Shown piece after piece: positions 12,093 to 22,200 of a stretch of DNA of 64,000 nucleotides. The DNA comes from Diplosphaera chodatii. Taxonomy: Eukaryota > Chlorophyta > Trebouxiophyceae > Prasiolales > Stichococcaceae. The first letter of the stretch is position 1. Every line of letters begins with the position of its first letter. The translations under genes and the position numbers were made by a program. The notes beneath the pieces are model-generated. The model was not told where the DNA came from, did not search any database, and saw only the letters and a list, made by a program, of their open reading frames with translations. The DNA is taken from NCBI GenBank assembly GCA_032358165.1, contig JAALGY010000021.1:1488001-1552000 (forward strand), in the 5' to 3' direction.

Positions 12093-13029
12093 ATGATGGC
12101 CCTCGTCAGCTCCCCGGTGCTGGTCCGTCCAGCAGTGGCCGTGCGCCAGCAGACACGCCGCGTGACGTGCGCTGCGGCCGCCCCCAAGGTGAAGCCAACA
12201 GTCGTGTTTGATGCAGCGGACCTGCGCGTACAGCAAAGCGGCCTCAAGTGTTTGGGAAGGAGGCCCATTAGTAGACACAGCCCTCGTCATAGCAGCAAGC
12301 ATGGCAGCAAGACCAGCAGCGGGGAGAATGCCATAGACCTTGCATGCAGTGGCGGGTGCTTTTTGCGAAGGGGCTCATCAGATGCGGCCACCTGACATCC
12401 CCTGCGGCGCCGGCATGCCGCCCTGCTGGGTCAGCATGGGACAGCAAAGCAGCTGCTGTCCCCATGCTGCACCGTCAGCATCCACGGAACGGGGGATTGA
12501 CAGCAGGAGCAGCCACTTGAACGGGCAGCCTGGCGTTGTAAAGGCGCATCACGGAGCCCCGGATGTGCAGCTGGGATGCGCCATGGAAGCTGCAGGATGT
12601 CAGATGACAGCCCGTCGAGACAGGCAGCCATGTCGATGTACCATTCGTCTCACAGGCAAGCGCTACAAACGGTGGTTCAGCAAGAGTGGTGGCTCAGTGA
12701 TTGCTTATGTGTGCAGGACGCCGCCCCCCGCCGCGTGCAGATGGCAGTCGCCGGCTTCGCCGCCGCGGCCCTGCTGGCAGCGCAGATGCCCGTCGAGGCT
12801 GCTGACGTCAAGACCGTCGTGTGCGCATCCAACCCGACGTCGAAGATCTGCTTGAAGGTGAACAGTACTGCACATCTGCAGGACACAATGCTTATGCACT
12901 GTATACAGTGGGGCTGCCTCAAAGAGAGGGTTGTGAATAGGGGTGCAAAGCCAGCTCGTAGGTAAGCTGTCGTCACTGCTACAGGACTCTGCAAAGAAGG
13001 GCCTGCCACAGAACATGCAGCAGAAGTGA
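12093..13029 (+). CDS. PSBTN: PsbTn, nuclear-encoded 5 kDa photosystem II lumenal subunit
   Basis: PsbTn is a small subunit on the lumenal side of photosystem II. Three GT-AG exons fit: 12093-12188 (MMALVSSPVLVRPAVAVRQQ then TRRVTCAAAAPK), 12717-12857 and 12985-13029 (DSAKKGLPQNMQQK then TGA), about 93 residues. The first exon is a chloroplast transit peptide. The second carries a lumen-targeting signal, APRR followed by a hydrophobic stretch ending MPVEA, with AxA-like cleavage and an RR pair suggesting the Tat route. The mature part VVCASNPTSKICLK matches the family's short Cys-x7-Cys core ending in IC. An ATG at 12096 is equally usable as the start. This gene marks the genome as photosynthetic. 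PsbTn is poorly characterised, so the name rests on this short core plus architecture. Confidence 0.85.
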
Positions 13030-13138
13030 GTGGTGGTTTCCGGCAGTTGGCAGTCTACCACACACCGCATAGGGAGAAGAGCACTTGACGATGTTGTCGT
13101 TTGGAGTGGACAACGTGTTCTGTATCAGCTTCTGATGT

Positions 13139-13143
13139 TGTAA
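13139..13143 (+). terminator. Putative TGTAA poly(A) signal of PsbTn
   Basis: TGTAA, the usual chlorophyte polyadenylation signal, lies about 110 bases after the PsbTn stop. It falls within the 326-base gap to the convergent H2B gene. The motif is short, so it could be coincidental. Confidence 0.5.
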
Positions 13144-13300
13144 AGGGATTGCACCCAGTGCACGAAAGGCTACCTGTATGTGCCCCAACGAGCAAGGGTT
13201 CCATCTGCCTCTCCATCTGCTGGGCATCTCTCTCCCTGGCATTGGCATGTCTCATGACAGCATTGCCACTTGCTAGAGATAGTGCACCCGCTTTAATGGT

Positions 13301-13316
13301 GGTGTCGAAAAACACC
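13301..13316 (-). terminator. Histone mRNA 3' stem-loop of the H2B gene
   Basis: On the minus strand the 16 bases GGTGTTTTTCGACACC form a six-pair stem (GGTGTT with GACACC, closing pair U-G) around a TTTC loop. It starts 39 bases after the H2B stop and is preceded by ACCACAA. Position, stem length, loop and GG/CC ends match the 3' hairpin of replication-dependent histone mRNAs, which is bound by SLBP and directs non-polyadenylated 3' end formation. Confidence 0.85.
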
Positions 13317-13355
13317 TTGTGGTTTGGTGGGTAGGTGCACCAGGAAGCACGGCTT

Positions 13356-14391
13356 CTAGGTTGACGTGAACTTGGTGACGGCCTTTGTGCCCTCTGACAC
13401 GGCGTGCTTTGCAAGCTCACCGGGCAGAATGAGGCGCACTGCGGTCTGCACGGGAGCAGAAGCAGCAGTAAGTGTGTTGTCAACATCTCAAGCCTCGAAG
13501 CAGCCATGAAGGGCAGCAAGGTACGGTGCAGGTCATGGTTGCCAAGTCCAGTTCTGCTGCTCTGAATTGCTGAAGCGCACCTGGATCTCACGGCTGGTGA
13601 CCGTGGGCTTCTTGTTGTAGCGTGCCAGCGACGCCGTCTCGGAGCCCATCTTCTCGAAGATGTCGTTGATGAAGGAGTTCATGATGGACATGGCCTTTGA
13701 GGAGATACCCGTGTCCTGCAGGCAGTGTGGCCCGGTCAGCTGCTGTGGGTGCAGAACTGAGCTGAACGCCAGCCAGCCGACTCTGCAGACGTCAGTATTG
13801 AACTGCGGGGAGGCGACACATAGTAACAAAGCATGGGGCTGTAACGAAATAGGTCAGGCATGACAGGCTCAAAGCAGCACTCACCGGGTGAACCTGCTTC
13901 AGGACCTTGTAGATGTAGATCTTGTAGGTCTGCAGCAAAATGCATAACGGTTGGCACCGCAGTGCAATCACTGCTCCCGCGGCTGGTGCCAGAACTTAGA
14001 GCATGTGACTGCTGCGCTGGCTAACAACAGATTCAAACTGCTCGAACGTGACCGTCAGACCGACAGTCGAGCTGCGCAGGCCGCCAGCAGTCAGGGCTTC
14101 TTGCAATGCTGTCTATGCATTGACGCGTGGAGTATGGGGACCAGGCGCCCACCTCGGCCTTTGACTTCTTCTTCTTGCGGGAAGAAGCTCCCAGCTTTTT
14201 CTTGGCGGGCGCCTTTTCTGCCTGCACGCAGCATACACGTTCGTTGGGCAATCAGCATCCAGGGTGTCGCGCACAGGCACGGCCCATGGCGTTGCCAGGT
14301 GCTGAGTCCCAAGCCCGGCACCAATACATCAGCCCGTCAGCAGTGCGTGCAGTCGCCCCTGCCAACCCATAGCGCTCACCTTTGGCGGCAT
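13356..14391 (-). CDS. H2B: Histone H2B, five exons
   Basis: This is a core histone that pairs with H2A in the nucleosome. The exons on the minus strand are 14380-14391 (only MPPK), 14153-14221 ([20 protein letters not shown] then KAE, the basic tail), 13885-13929 ([15 protein letters not shown]), 13581-13715 ([20 protein letters not shown] to TSREIQ) and 13356-13445 ([20 protein letters not shown] to KFTST then TAG). All borders are GT-AG, phase 0 and in frame, giving 116 residues, a short but complete H2B with an intact histone fold. The tail is Lys-rich and short. There is no neighbouring H2A, H3 or H4; the next gene upstream is the divergent uS5m. The 3' stem-loop suggests S-phase expression, although core histone genes with such hairpins are usually intron-poor. 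Confidence 0.97.
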
Positions 14392-14754
14392 GGCTGCTGT
14401 CTGTGTTCCTGTCGCTGCAAAAACGGTCAAGCAGAAGGTTCAGGGCTGCAAACTGGTAATAGCTAATAGGTTTCCGCAGGCGGGTGCACAACTTTCAAAG
14501 TTCTTCGCAAAGCCCTACCTTTCAGCGGGACTCTGAGGTGTTGAGCAGCGGGGATCTTGCCCCTGTGATGCTGGTCATGCACGAGAGCACGAAGGGCATA
14601 AGTGGTAACTACCTTGCATGCATGTCGTGAGAAGCAGCACAATAGAGGCTGCTGTTCAGGCGTTATGACTGCTCTGCGCGTCTAAAGCGCTCAGTGTGGT
14701 ATTGCCAGTCCAACACCTGCTCGCGGTGCGCTTGTGAGGAGCAGCAGGGACGCG
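14392..14754. promoter_or_regulatory. Shared 5' region between divergent H2B and uS5m genes
   Basis: These 363 bases separate the H2B ATG (14391, minus) from the uS5m ATG (14755, plus), so both promoters and 5' UTRs must lie here. I saw no clear TATA box, CCAAT box or plant-type histone octamer. Confidence 0.4.
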
Positions 14755-17210
14755 ATGCGGCAGCTGCGTAGTCTTCTGACATTTGCAGCACGTACTTTGG
14801 CCAAAGAAACCGCGATTGGCAGCCATTATGCCGCTCTGCATATGCACAGCCTTCGAGCATCGGCCGCCATGGCCGCCGGTGGGCGGGGTGCAGGGTTCGA
14901 TGGGCCATGCATGTGGCAGACCCAGCCATTCGGGCTAGCGGTGAGATCTGCTCCATCCCGCTGTCACATAACCATGACAGACAATGAAGGAATCTCTCAA
15001 GCGAGGACCAGTGGATCAATTGCGCATTCACAGCAGATTGACGTGGGGCAGTTGCCAGCTGCAGAGCTTCGCCTCGGATGACGGGCCTCCGCACAAGGGT
15101 CAGCGCGAGCAGTCGGGCGAGGATGCAGCGCAAGACCGGCAGCGGCTAGCTGAAGAGGAGGCCCTTGGCGAGGCCCTGTCAGGGACTGATCAGGCTGGCG
15201 CTGCAGCCGCCGCCGCCCCAGCGGATGCACGCCTGCAGCCGGGCGACGCGCCCACCCCCGACATGCAGGCAGCTGATGAGACCACTGCAGACCCTGAGGT
15301 GGACGCAGATGTCAGCCTGGTGGAAGCGGAGCTCGCCAAGGTCGGCTTTGAGGCTGAAGACGGAGATCAGGGGCTGGGGGCAATGGACGCAGATGGCTTG
15401 ACATCCTTATCAGGTCCTTGGCTGCTTGTCACCCCGGTAGTGGTCTTGTTCGTATGCAGTGCTACGCAACCGCAGTGTTGCTTCTATGGCGTACGCTGTC
15501 ATCACCGCGCTTCGGCGTTCCGTGTGAGCGTCCAATGCTGTGTTTGATACATACCCGCAGACTCGGACGGCGAGGATAGCTTGGGTCTGTCTGGCAGCGA
15601 CGAGGACGATGCGGCCGACCGACAGCCCAAAGGCGAGGGCGTGCTGGCAGAGGCGGGGCGGCAGCTGACCCTGTTGGAAGAGATCCAGCAGGCCAGCAAG
15701 AAGCGTCAGAAGTGGGTAGTGGATCAGCTGCACTGTGCAGCCTTGTAGCATGCAGCAGCACTGGTGACTGCCTGGCTGGTAGCAGCAGTCAGGTGTGACT
15801 GTTGTTGCTGGGAGGCACTCAGCAACGTGTGGCGCCCTCGCCTGCAGGTTCCTGCTGCAGCAGCAACTGCGGGGCACAGGATCAGCCGAGGGTTTGGCAG
15901 AGGAGCTGAAACCGCCGCAGACTGGCAATTTTTCTGTGAAGGTGCTCCTGCCAATGTGTCATGGGTGCCGCAGAAGCCACTAGCCTCCTGTGCCGACAGT
16001 GTTTTTGAGACGAGAGTTCCTGACATTCGGCAGGTGGTGGATGTGAACCGCACCAGCAAGGGCGCACGCGCTGGCCGTGTGCAAGGCTACTCTGCGCTAG
16101 TCGTGGTCGGCAACCAGAAGGTGGGCCGGGAGGCACCCTGCTCCGCCTCCACGGTTATTCTGTCGTAGCTGCTGTGCAGCTTCATGCCATCCTGAACGAT
16201 CACTTGATGGGGTGCGCGAGGCAACTTGCTGCCGGTTGCTACGTGACCGAGATTGGCATGCCACCAATCTCGCTGGCGGGGTGAGGGTGTGTGCTGATCT
16301 TGCTGCAGGGCATCCTGGGCCAGGGCTCTGGCAAGGCGCTGGAGGCCAAGTCGGCAGTGGACAAGGCCACCCGCAAGGCGCTGAAGCACCTGACATATGT
16401 CCCCCGCTTCAGGGACCACACTATCCACTACCCCATTACCGTGCTGTATGGCAAGACAAAGGTGTGCCTTGCCCTCGGCTGTCGCACTTTTCCATCTCCA
16501 AAAAGCTGCTTGCGGCTGCGGTTCACGTTCACGTTCCACATGCAATGTGCACTCTGCATGTGAATGTAAGAGGCCAAGCATGTGTCCGATCTGGATCCTG
16601 CTGCTGCTGTCCTGTTCAGACTTCTGTACATGTCAACCTTATGGCCAGGCTGATCATTCCACTGTCTGGCACTGCAGCTCATCATGTACCCAAAAGCTTC
16701 GGGGCGCGGCATCAAGGCCAGCAACCTCATGAAGGCGCTGTGCCAGCTGGCGGGCATCCAGGATATCGGCATCAAGATCCAGGTACTCCCATGCTTCGTT
16801 GCGCGCAATCACCATGTTGCCGCTGGCCGAGGACTCTGCATAACTCTGGCAATTCGGGCTCAAGCTGGCCCTGCGCAAATTTTTTCTCACAGACTCCGCC
16901 CACCTGTTCGTGCGAAGTGACATCGGACCCTTGCTGACGTCTGCAGGGCTCGCGCAACCTGCGCAACTCGGTCCAGGCGCTGTTCAAGGCCTTTGACCAG
17001 ATGCAGACGCGCGTCGACGAGGACTCTGTGGACTCCAAACCCTACCCGGAGCTGCCACCGCGGTTCCGCATGGACAAACCAGTCCCTCCGCAGATTCCCG
17101 GCATGGAGAACTTCGACTGGGATCACCTGATCGAAGAGGTGCTGGAGGAAGTAGAGCCAGATCACTTGCAGGCAGAGAGGGTGCAACAACAGCAGGCGGC
17201 CACTGGCTGA
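14755..17210 (+). CDS. MRPS5: Mitochondrial small-subunit ribosomal protein uS5m
   Basis: uS5 binds 16S-like rRNA in the small subunit and supports decoding fidelity. Translation from ATG 14755 gives MRQLRSLLTFAARTLAKE, an Arg/Ser/Ala-rich mitochondrial presequence. A long acidic, Ala-rich region (about 15070-15720) precedes the conserved part. The S5 N-terminal domain reads FETRVPDIRQVVDVNRTSKG and YSALVVVGNQK (to about 16121), then GILGQGSGKALEAKSAVDKA through YPITVLYGKTK (16309-16461). The C-terminal domain has LIMYPKASGRGIKASNLMKA (about 16678-16782) and GSRNLRNSVQALFKAF (about 16947), ending at TGA 17210. The DHTIHYPI segment resembles mitochondrial rather than plastid S5. The acidic N-terminal insertion is longer than in most family members. 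Confidence 0.9.
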
Positions 17211-17466
17211 GCAAACTGCTTGTATGGCATCGTGTCCTGCAGCTGCTCATGGCTTGTATACCATGCTGAGCAGGACGTGGTAGCATTGTTGACATGGCGA
17301 TGACACCACCTACTGATTGCCGTGCTAGGCTTGCATGCTTGTGAAGCAGCCATCAGTCGTCATCATCAATTTTAAAACCATGCCCGAAAACCAAAGCCAT
17401 TGTCAGAATGTATGATATGGTCTGAAAAGCACGTGCACTTGCTTCGCACCCTTGCAATGCATGCAT

Positions 17467-18701
17467 TCACACCACTGGCTCGACAGGCTGCGTGTTCCAG
17501 CTGTGTCCAGCAGCTTGTAGGCCGCCCAGTTGCCGCGGAATGGCCCTGAGCTCGTTGACAGACACTTCGACTTCCAGCCTCTTAAGCTCCAAAGCAGCAG
17601 CTGCCTCCGCCTGCTGCTGCGCCATCTGCAAAGCGGACATCAAATATGCAACAGTGTGTGCAGTAGCGCTGTTGCCAGGAGCTTTAGAGCACAACTGCGT
17701 GCTGCTTCGTGACACATGTCATGATCACATACCGTATTGCAATGCGGTCTATCAGTCATTGAACACATGCAGTCGGATAGATGTGTGCGGCAGTGCAAAC
17801 AGGGCTTGCTCAGTCACCTGCGCCAGCTGTGCTGTCAGCAGCTCGCGCTCCGCAAGCATAGCCTTTATGTGCGACTGCAGGGCTGCTGCTTCCGGCTGCG
17901 GAGCGCTCCTCGCTCCATTTCTGCAGTGCACAGCTCCGTTCGGTGCCGAGGGCCCCTTCCTCAGCACAACATCTTGTCATGCATCTTCACGGATGTCCCA
18001 TGCATACCGAGAGGCAAGGCCGCCGCATGCATCGAGGCCCTGCTCTGTGCACAGCTGCTCCAGGGCTGCAAGCTTGCTCCACAGTTGGCACTCCTCCACG
18101 ATATCCTCATACTCGGCCTGCAGCAGATACATGTCGCACTTCAGACCATAGCGGTCCACGCCCGCCTGCAAGCCCTATTGACGGCTGCAGATCGCCGCAC
18201 GGATATGGACACAAGCTTCTAGGCATGGGTCTGGAGTACAGCCTGTCCGTCACATCTGAAGATCAACGCTACGGCTCTGATGGACATGGATTGTTGGAGC
18301 CAATTGGCGCACCTCCGAGTTTGCACGTGACAGCTGCAGCACCTGTCAGCAGCCATCGAGCAGCACGTGAGACGAGTGCTCGTCATATTCGCTGATGTAC
18401 TGGTGTGCAGTTTGCTTACAGAACGCTATGTACCTGTCGGTATGCATCATACACTGCGGTCTGCCATTCCTCCGATAGCAGCGTTGGCGGAAAGTAGGCC
18501 TCAAACTCCTGTTGCGAGCAGTGCCATCTCAAGCACAGTCTCGCGCGTTCGAAACATTGCTAACCTGGAAAGACAGGATGAGGTGCATGCCTGCGGTGAC
18601 ATCTCTGTAAACCCGGTGCCAGAGGCGCGCTGAAACGCCTTCTTGAGTGCTGCAAAGCGGTTGCCGACGCTGGCATTGCTGTCATGTGTGGTCCGAGTCA
18701 T
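17467..18701 (-). CDS. Coiled-coil protein of unknown function
   Basis: I do not recognise the family. A plausible ATG at 18701 gives MTRTTHDSNASVGNRFAALK and KAFQRASG. Later segments on the minus strand are QQEFEAYFPPTLLSEEWQ plus TAVYDAYRQ (about 18440-18510), VLQLSRANSEVRQLAPT (about 18270-18340), and AGVDRYGLKCDMYLLQAEYE plus DIVEECQLWSKLAALEQL (about 18040-18171). The end has ALQSHIKAMLAERELLTAQL (about 17820-17885), then AQQQAEAAAALELKRLEVEV and a TGA at 17467. The heptad-like Leu/Ala/Glu pattern predicts a mostly alpha-helical coiled coil with one conserved-looking patch (EFEAYFPPTLLSEEW). It converges with uS5m, 256 bases apart. Exon borders are tentative and the start could lie further upstream. 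Confidence 0.6.
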
Positions 18702-19234
18702 TGTGCTGTGCGAAAATGCTACACGGTGTGCAGCTGCTGAAAGGTGCTGCTGATGACAGCTTGATGCGGCGTGATGATCAACAATGTAAGATCACGGGCA
18801 GCACAAGCAGAGCGCGGCGGTCAAGATGGGTCAGGAGGTTGGCTCTGAACGGCGTTGCCGTGTACGCCAATGGTGCGTGTGAAGCAACGTGTGAGCTTCA
18901 GCATGCTGCTCCTTCAGGTTCCTCTGCTCGTTCATGCGTTTGAAGACTCGGGTTTAGTGGCCACTCACCTTGCAGAATTGCAGAACGTTTCTGATCAGAT
19001 ATAGGCTTCAGTACAACAATCTGGACGAGAAGCTTCGCCAACTTGCACGGACCGAGGAGCCAGCACGCCTCCCTACAACGCGATCTGCAACTCAATCACC
19101 CCAACTTTCTGTGGTCTGCCAGCCTGTAAGCTACGCTGTGTGCGTGTCTACAAGCGTGTGGCATAGACGTGGAAACCCAGCGCAGACCGGCGTGCTGAGG
19201 GTGACTGGTGCGCACGACTGGTCGTCATGCGCAG
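18702..19234. other. Divergent 5' region of the coiled-coil gene and COG3
   Basis: This region should hold the promoters of both flanking genes and the first exon or exons of COG3. A plus-strand stretch at about 19010-19070 reads RLQYNNLDEKLRQLARTEEP and may be coding, but I could not join it to COG3. No ATG that opens COG3 convincingly was found. Confidence 0.35.
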
Positions 19235-22200
19235 CTGATCCACGCGGCCAAAGCCGCTCAGCGGCAGCCGGCTCTTGTGAACGGGCACATGTTAGCGGCA
19301 GATGCGCAGCAGCAGCGCCAGACAGCGCGTTCCAACACCAGTGCGTCCTCGGTTGCGCCCGGCAAGGCCAAGGGGCTGTCCGCGGCAGCATCTCGCAGCT
19401 ACAGCGTGGTGAGCTCTTGGACATCACAGGCAGTAGCATGTGTGCACGCAAGATGGAGGAGTCCTTTGAGTGCGCTTCGATGACAGGAATGCGCATCACG
19501 GGTTGCAGGCCCAGCATTGGGAGCAGCTGGCGGTGCTCAGCGATGAGCAGCAGTCTGCCATTGACCTGATATCGCAGCATTGCGCCGAACGCCCCATTGC
19601 ACACGTGAGTGCTACTGTTGAGTCTGTCGGCATGCAGATGCACACACGTCATGCTTGCTGAGCCGCTACCATCAATACAGCCTGCCGCTGTACACCTGCT
19701 CTGCTGAGGCAGGGGCTGACAGCTTCACTGACATGACATGTTCCTTGTTCATAGCTCGCCCACGACACCTCAGAGGTCGCAGCAGCTGCGCTGGGGGGGC
19801 CTGACAGTCCAGCAGTGGCGCCGTCTGCGCACTTTGAGGATGCAGTGCTGCACAACAGCGCCGACTTCTACAAGTGGCATTCAGAGCTGGAGGCGACGCG
19901 CACATCAGAAACGGAGGAGAAGTTTCGGCGATACGCCGCCACACTGCAGGGCTACCTCGATGCCTGCAACGAGCTGTTGGGCAAGGTGCGCTCCTGGTCA
20001 CCATCCCAGAGATGAGGTTGCCACCTGGAACAGGGCTTTGTCCAAACATGGCCCACAGTCTCTTCGTCATCATCTGGATGAGTCTGGCACCCCTTCGCTA
20101 TTCAGTCTGACAGAACTGTGAGTTGCATGTTGCAGGTGGATCAGACATTAGACTTCTTTGGCGCTCTAAAGTCACAGCACCATGAGGTGGCCGCCAAGAC
20201 GCGGCAACTGCATGACAACTGCCAGCAGCTGGTGAGCTCGTGCTTCCTGTTGTAACATGGCAGCTGCCGCGGTCGCGTTCAATCCTCATCAGACAACCCG
20301 ATACTGCACACATCCTTCCTTGCCAAGTGGTCGACCGGAGTGAGGGTATCTGCGCCATCTGCACGCCGCTGCAGGTGTCAGAAAAGGACCAGCTGGCGGA
20401 CTTTGCGCAGGCGCTGCGGTCGAAGCTGGCGTTCTTCGACGAGCTGGAGGTGGTGGGGGGCCGCTTCCACGGCTCCTCGGCGCCGTCGGTGGACAGCGAC
20501 AGCTTCCTGCCGCTGCTGTCGCGCCTGGACGACAGCCTCGCCTTCGTCGCCGCGCACCCGCAGTGCGTGCCGGGTGGTGCTTGGGTCCCCTTCTGCAGCA
20601 CCAGCATGCCGTGGGACAGCCATTTGCCACTGCGGCGGCAGTCATCGCTGCACACCCACAAACTGGAAGCTAGCGCTGCCGAGTGGACATGCCCATGCAT
20701 GCCTCCCCGGTCTGCAAGTGCACTGCAGCCATGCCTGTGGCATGTTGCAGGTATGCAGATGCGGGTGCCTACGCGGGCAAGTTCAGGGCGCTGCAGCAGC
20801 GGGCGCTGGCGGCCGTGCGCACGCGGGTGTCAGCCGTGCTGCGCCACGCCTCAGAGCAGGTCTGCACACTCAGTCCGTTGCATGATAGCAATGTGCACAG
20901 AGGATACTGGGAGCACCCACGTCCGTTGAGCACAGTACCGGTCCAATCAGCACCAAGAGGTCCCTCACTGTACTTATTGTCTGCTTGACTGGAGCAATTG
21001 TCTTGACGGCAACCTGCTGTAGACCATGGCAGAGCCTCCTTCTCGATGGGCTGCTGCAGGTGCAGCTGGCGATCCGAGAGGGGCGCAGCACGGGCGGCGC
21101 GCAGCGGGCGACGCAGAACGGGGCTGCAGCCGGCGGCGCCGCGGTGCAGGGGCGGCGGGACGCTTCCGCAGCCAACGGGGCGGCGCCGCTGCTGCCGGAG
21201 GGCGCCGAGGCGGCGCTGCTGTACGTGCGCTTCAGGGCCGCCGCAGAGCCGGGTCTGAAAGGTGTGCAGTGTGGCTGGTGCGGCTGCAGGCCGCAGCAAG
21301 GGACCGGCGGCTGTCCGTCACACCACCATACACCATTGCAGTCAGGCAGGCAGGGTGCTGAGGAGCCGTCCACGTGCTTGGTGCCTGACCATGTGTCGGG
21401 GCGCATGCAGGGATACTGGCGGGGGTGGCGCGGCGGGCCAAGGCGCCGGAGTACGCGCGGCTGCTGGGCGACTGCAGGGCGCTGTACTGCGAGGCGCGGC
21501 TGGGGCTGGTGGCCCCCGTCACCCGCGCCCGCATATCCGCCCTCACCGCCCAGCCGCTGCCCGCGCTGACCCGCTCCGGCTGCGCCTACCTCATGCAGGT
21601 GCCGTGTGCACACAGCAGCAACGCTGTTGCGTCAAAGGGCAATTTGTGGGTGCCTGCGCACACAGTCAAGCAGGCCGCACTTGCCCACAGGCGTGTGACC
21701 CGCGCCGAAAACGCGCACAGCAGCACAGCAGCCAAATGGTGGCACCCTCTGTGTGAGGCGTCACAAAGGCGCTGTGCATGCTGACTTGATGAAATTGACT
21801 CACTCGGTGCATGCAGGCGTGCCAGATGGAACACCAGCTGCACGAGCACTTCTTCCCGGGCGACACGTCTCCGGCGCCTGGGGACGGGGGCGGCCTGGAG
21901 CCGCTCACGGAGCCGCTGTGCACCGTGCTGTACGACGCGCTGCGGCCCCAGTTCATCCTGCTGCACCGTCTGGACGACCTGTGCGAGCTGGTGGACATCC
22001 TCAAGCACGAGGTGCGGGGCGGTGCCGGTGCTGAGAGCCCGCTGGTCGGGGCGCCTTTCTGGCTGTGAACCGTCAATGTGTTAAAACACTGTGGTGCCCA
22101 GGTGAAGATGCATTATGCCACCGTTGCAGCGCGCTGCGCACAGCTGTCTGGCATGCTGCTGCAGGTGCTGGGGGAGCAGCTGGGGCGACGGGGCGACGCC

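Noticed and set aside
19202..19300. COG3 start at a GTG codon at 19208 or at the ATG at 19288
   Set aside because: GTG starts are not expected in nuclear genes and an acceptor (gcag before 19235) fits better. The ATG at 19288 would cut a continuous frame. The start is left unresolved.
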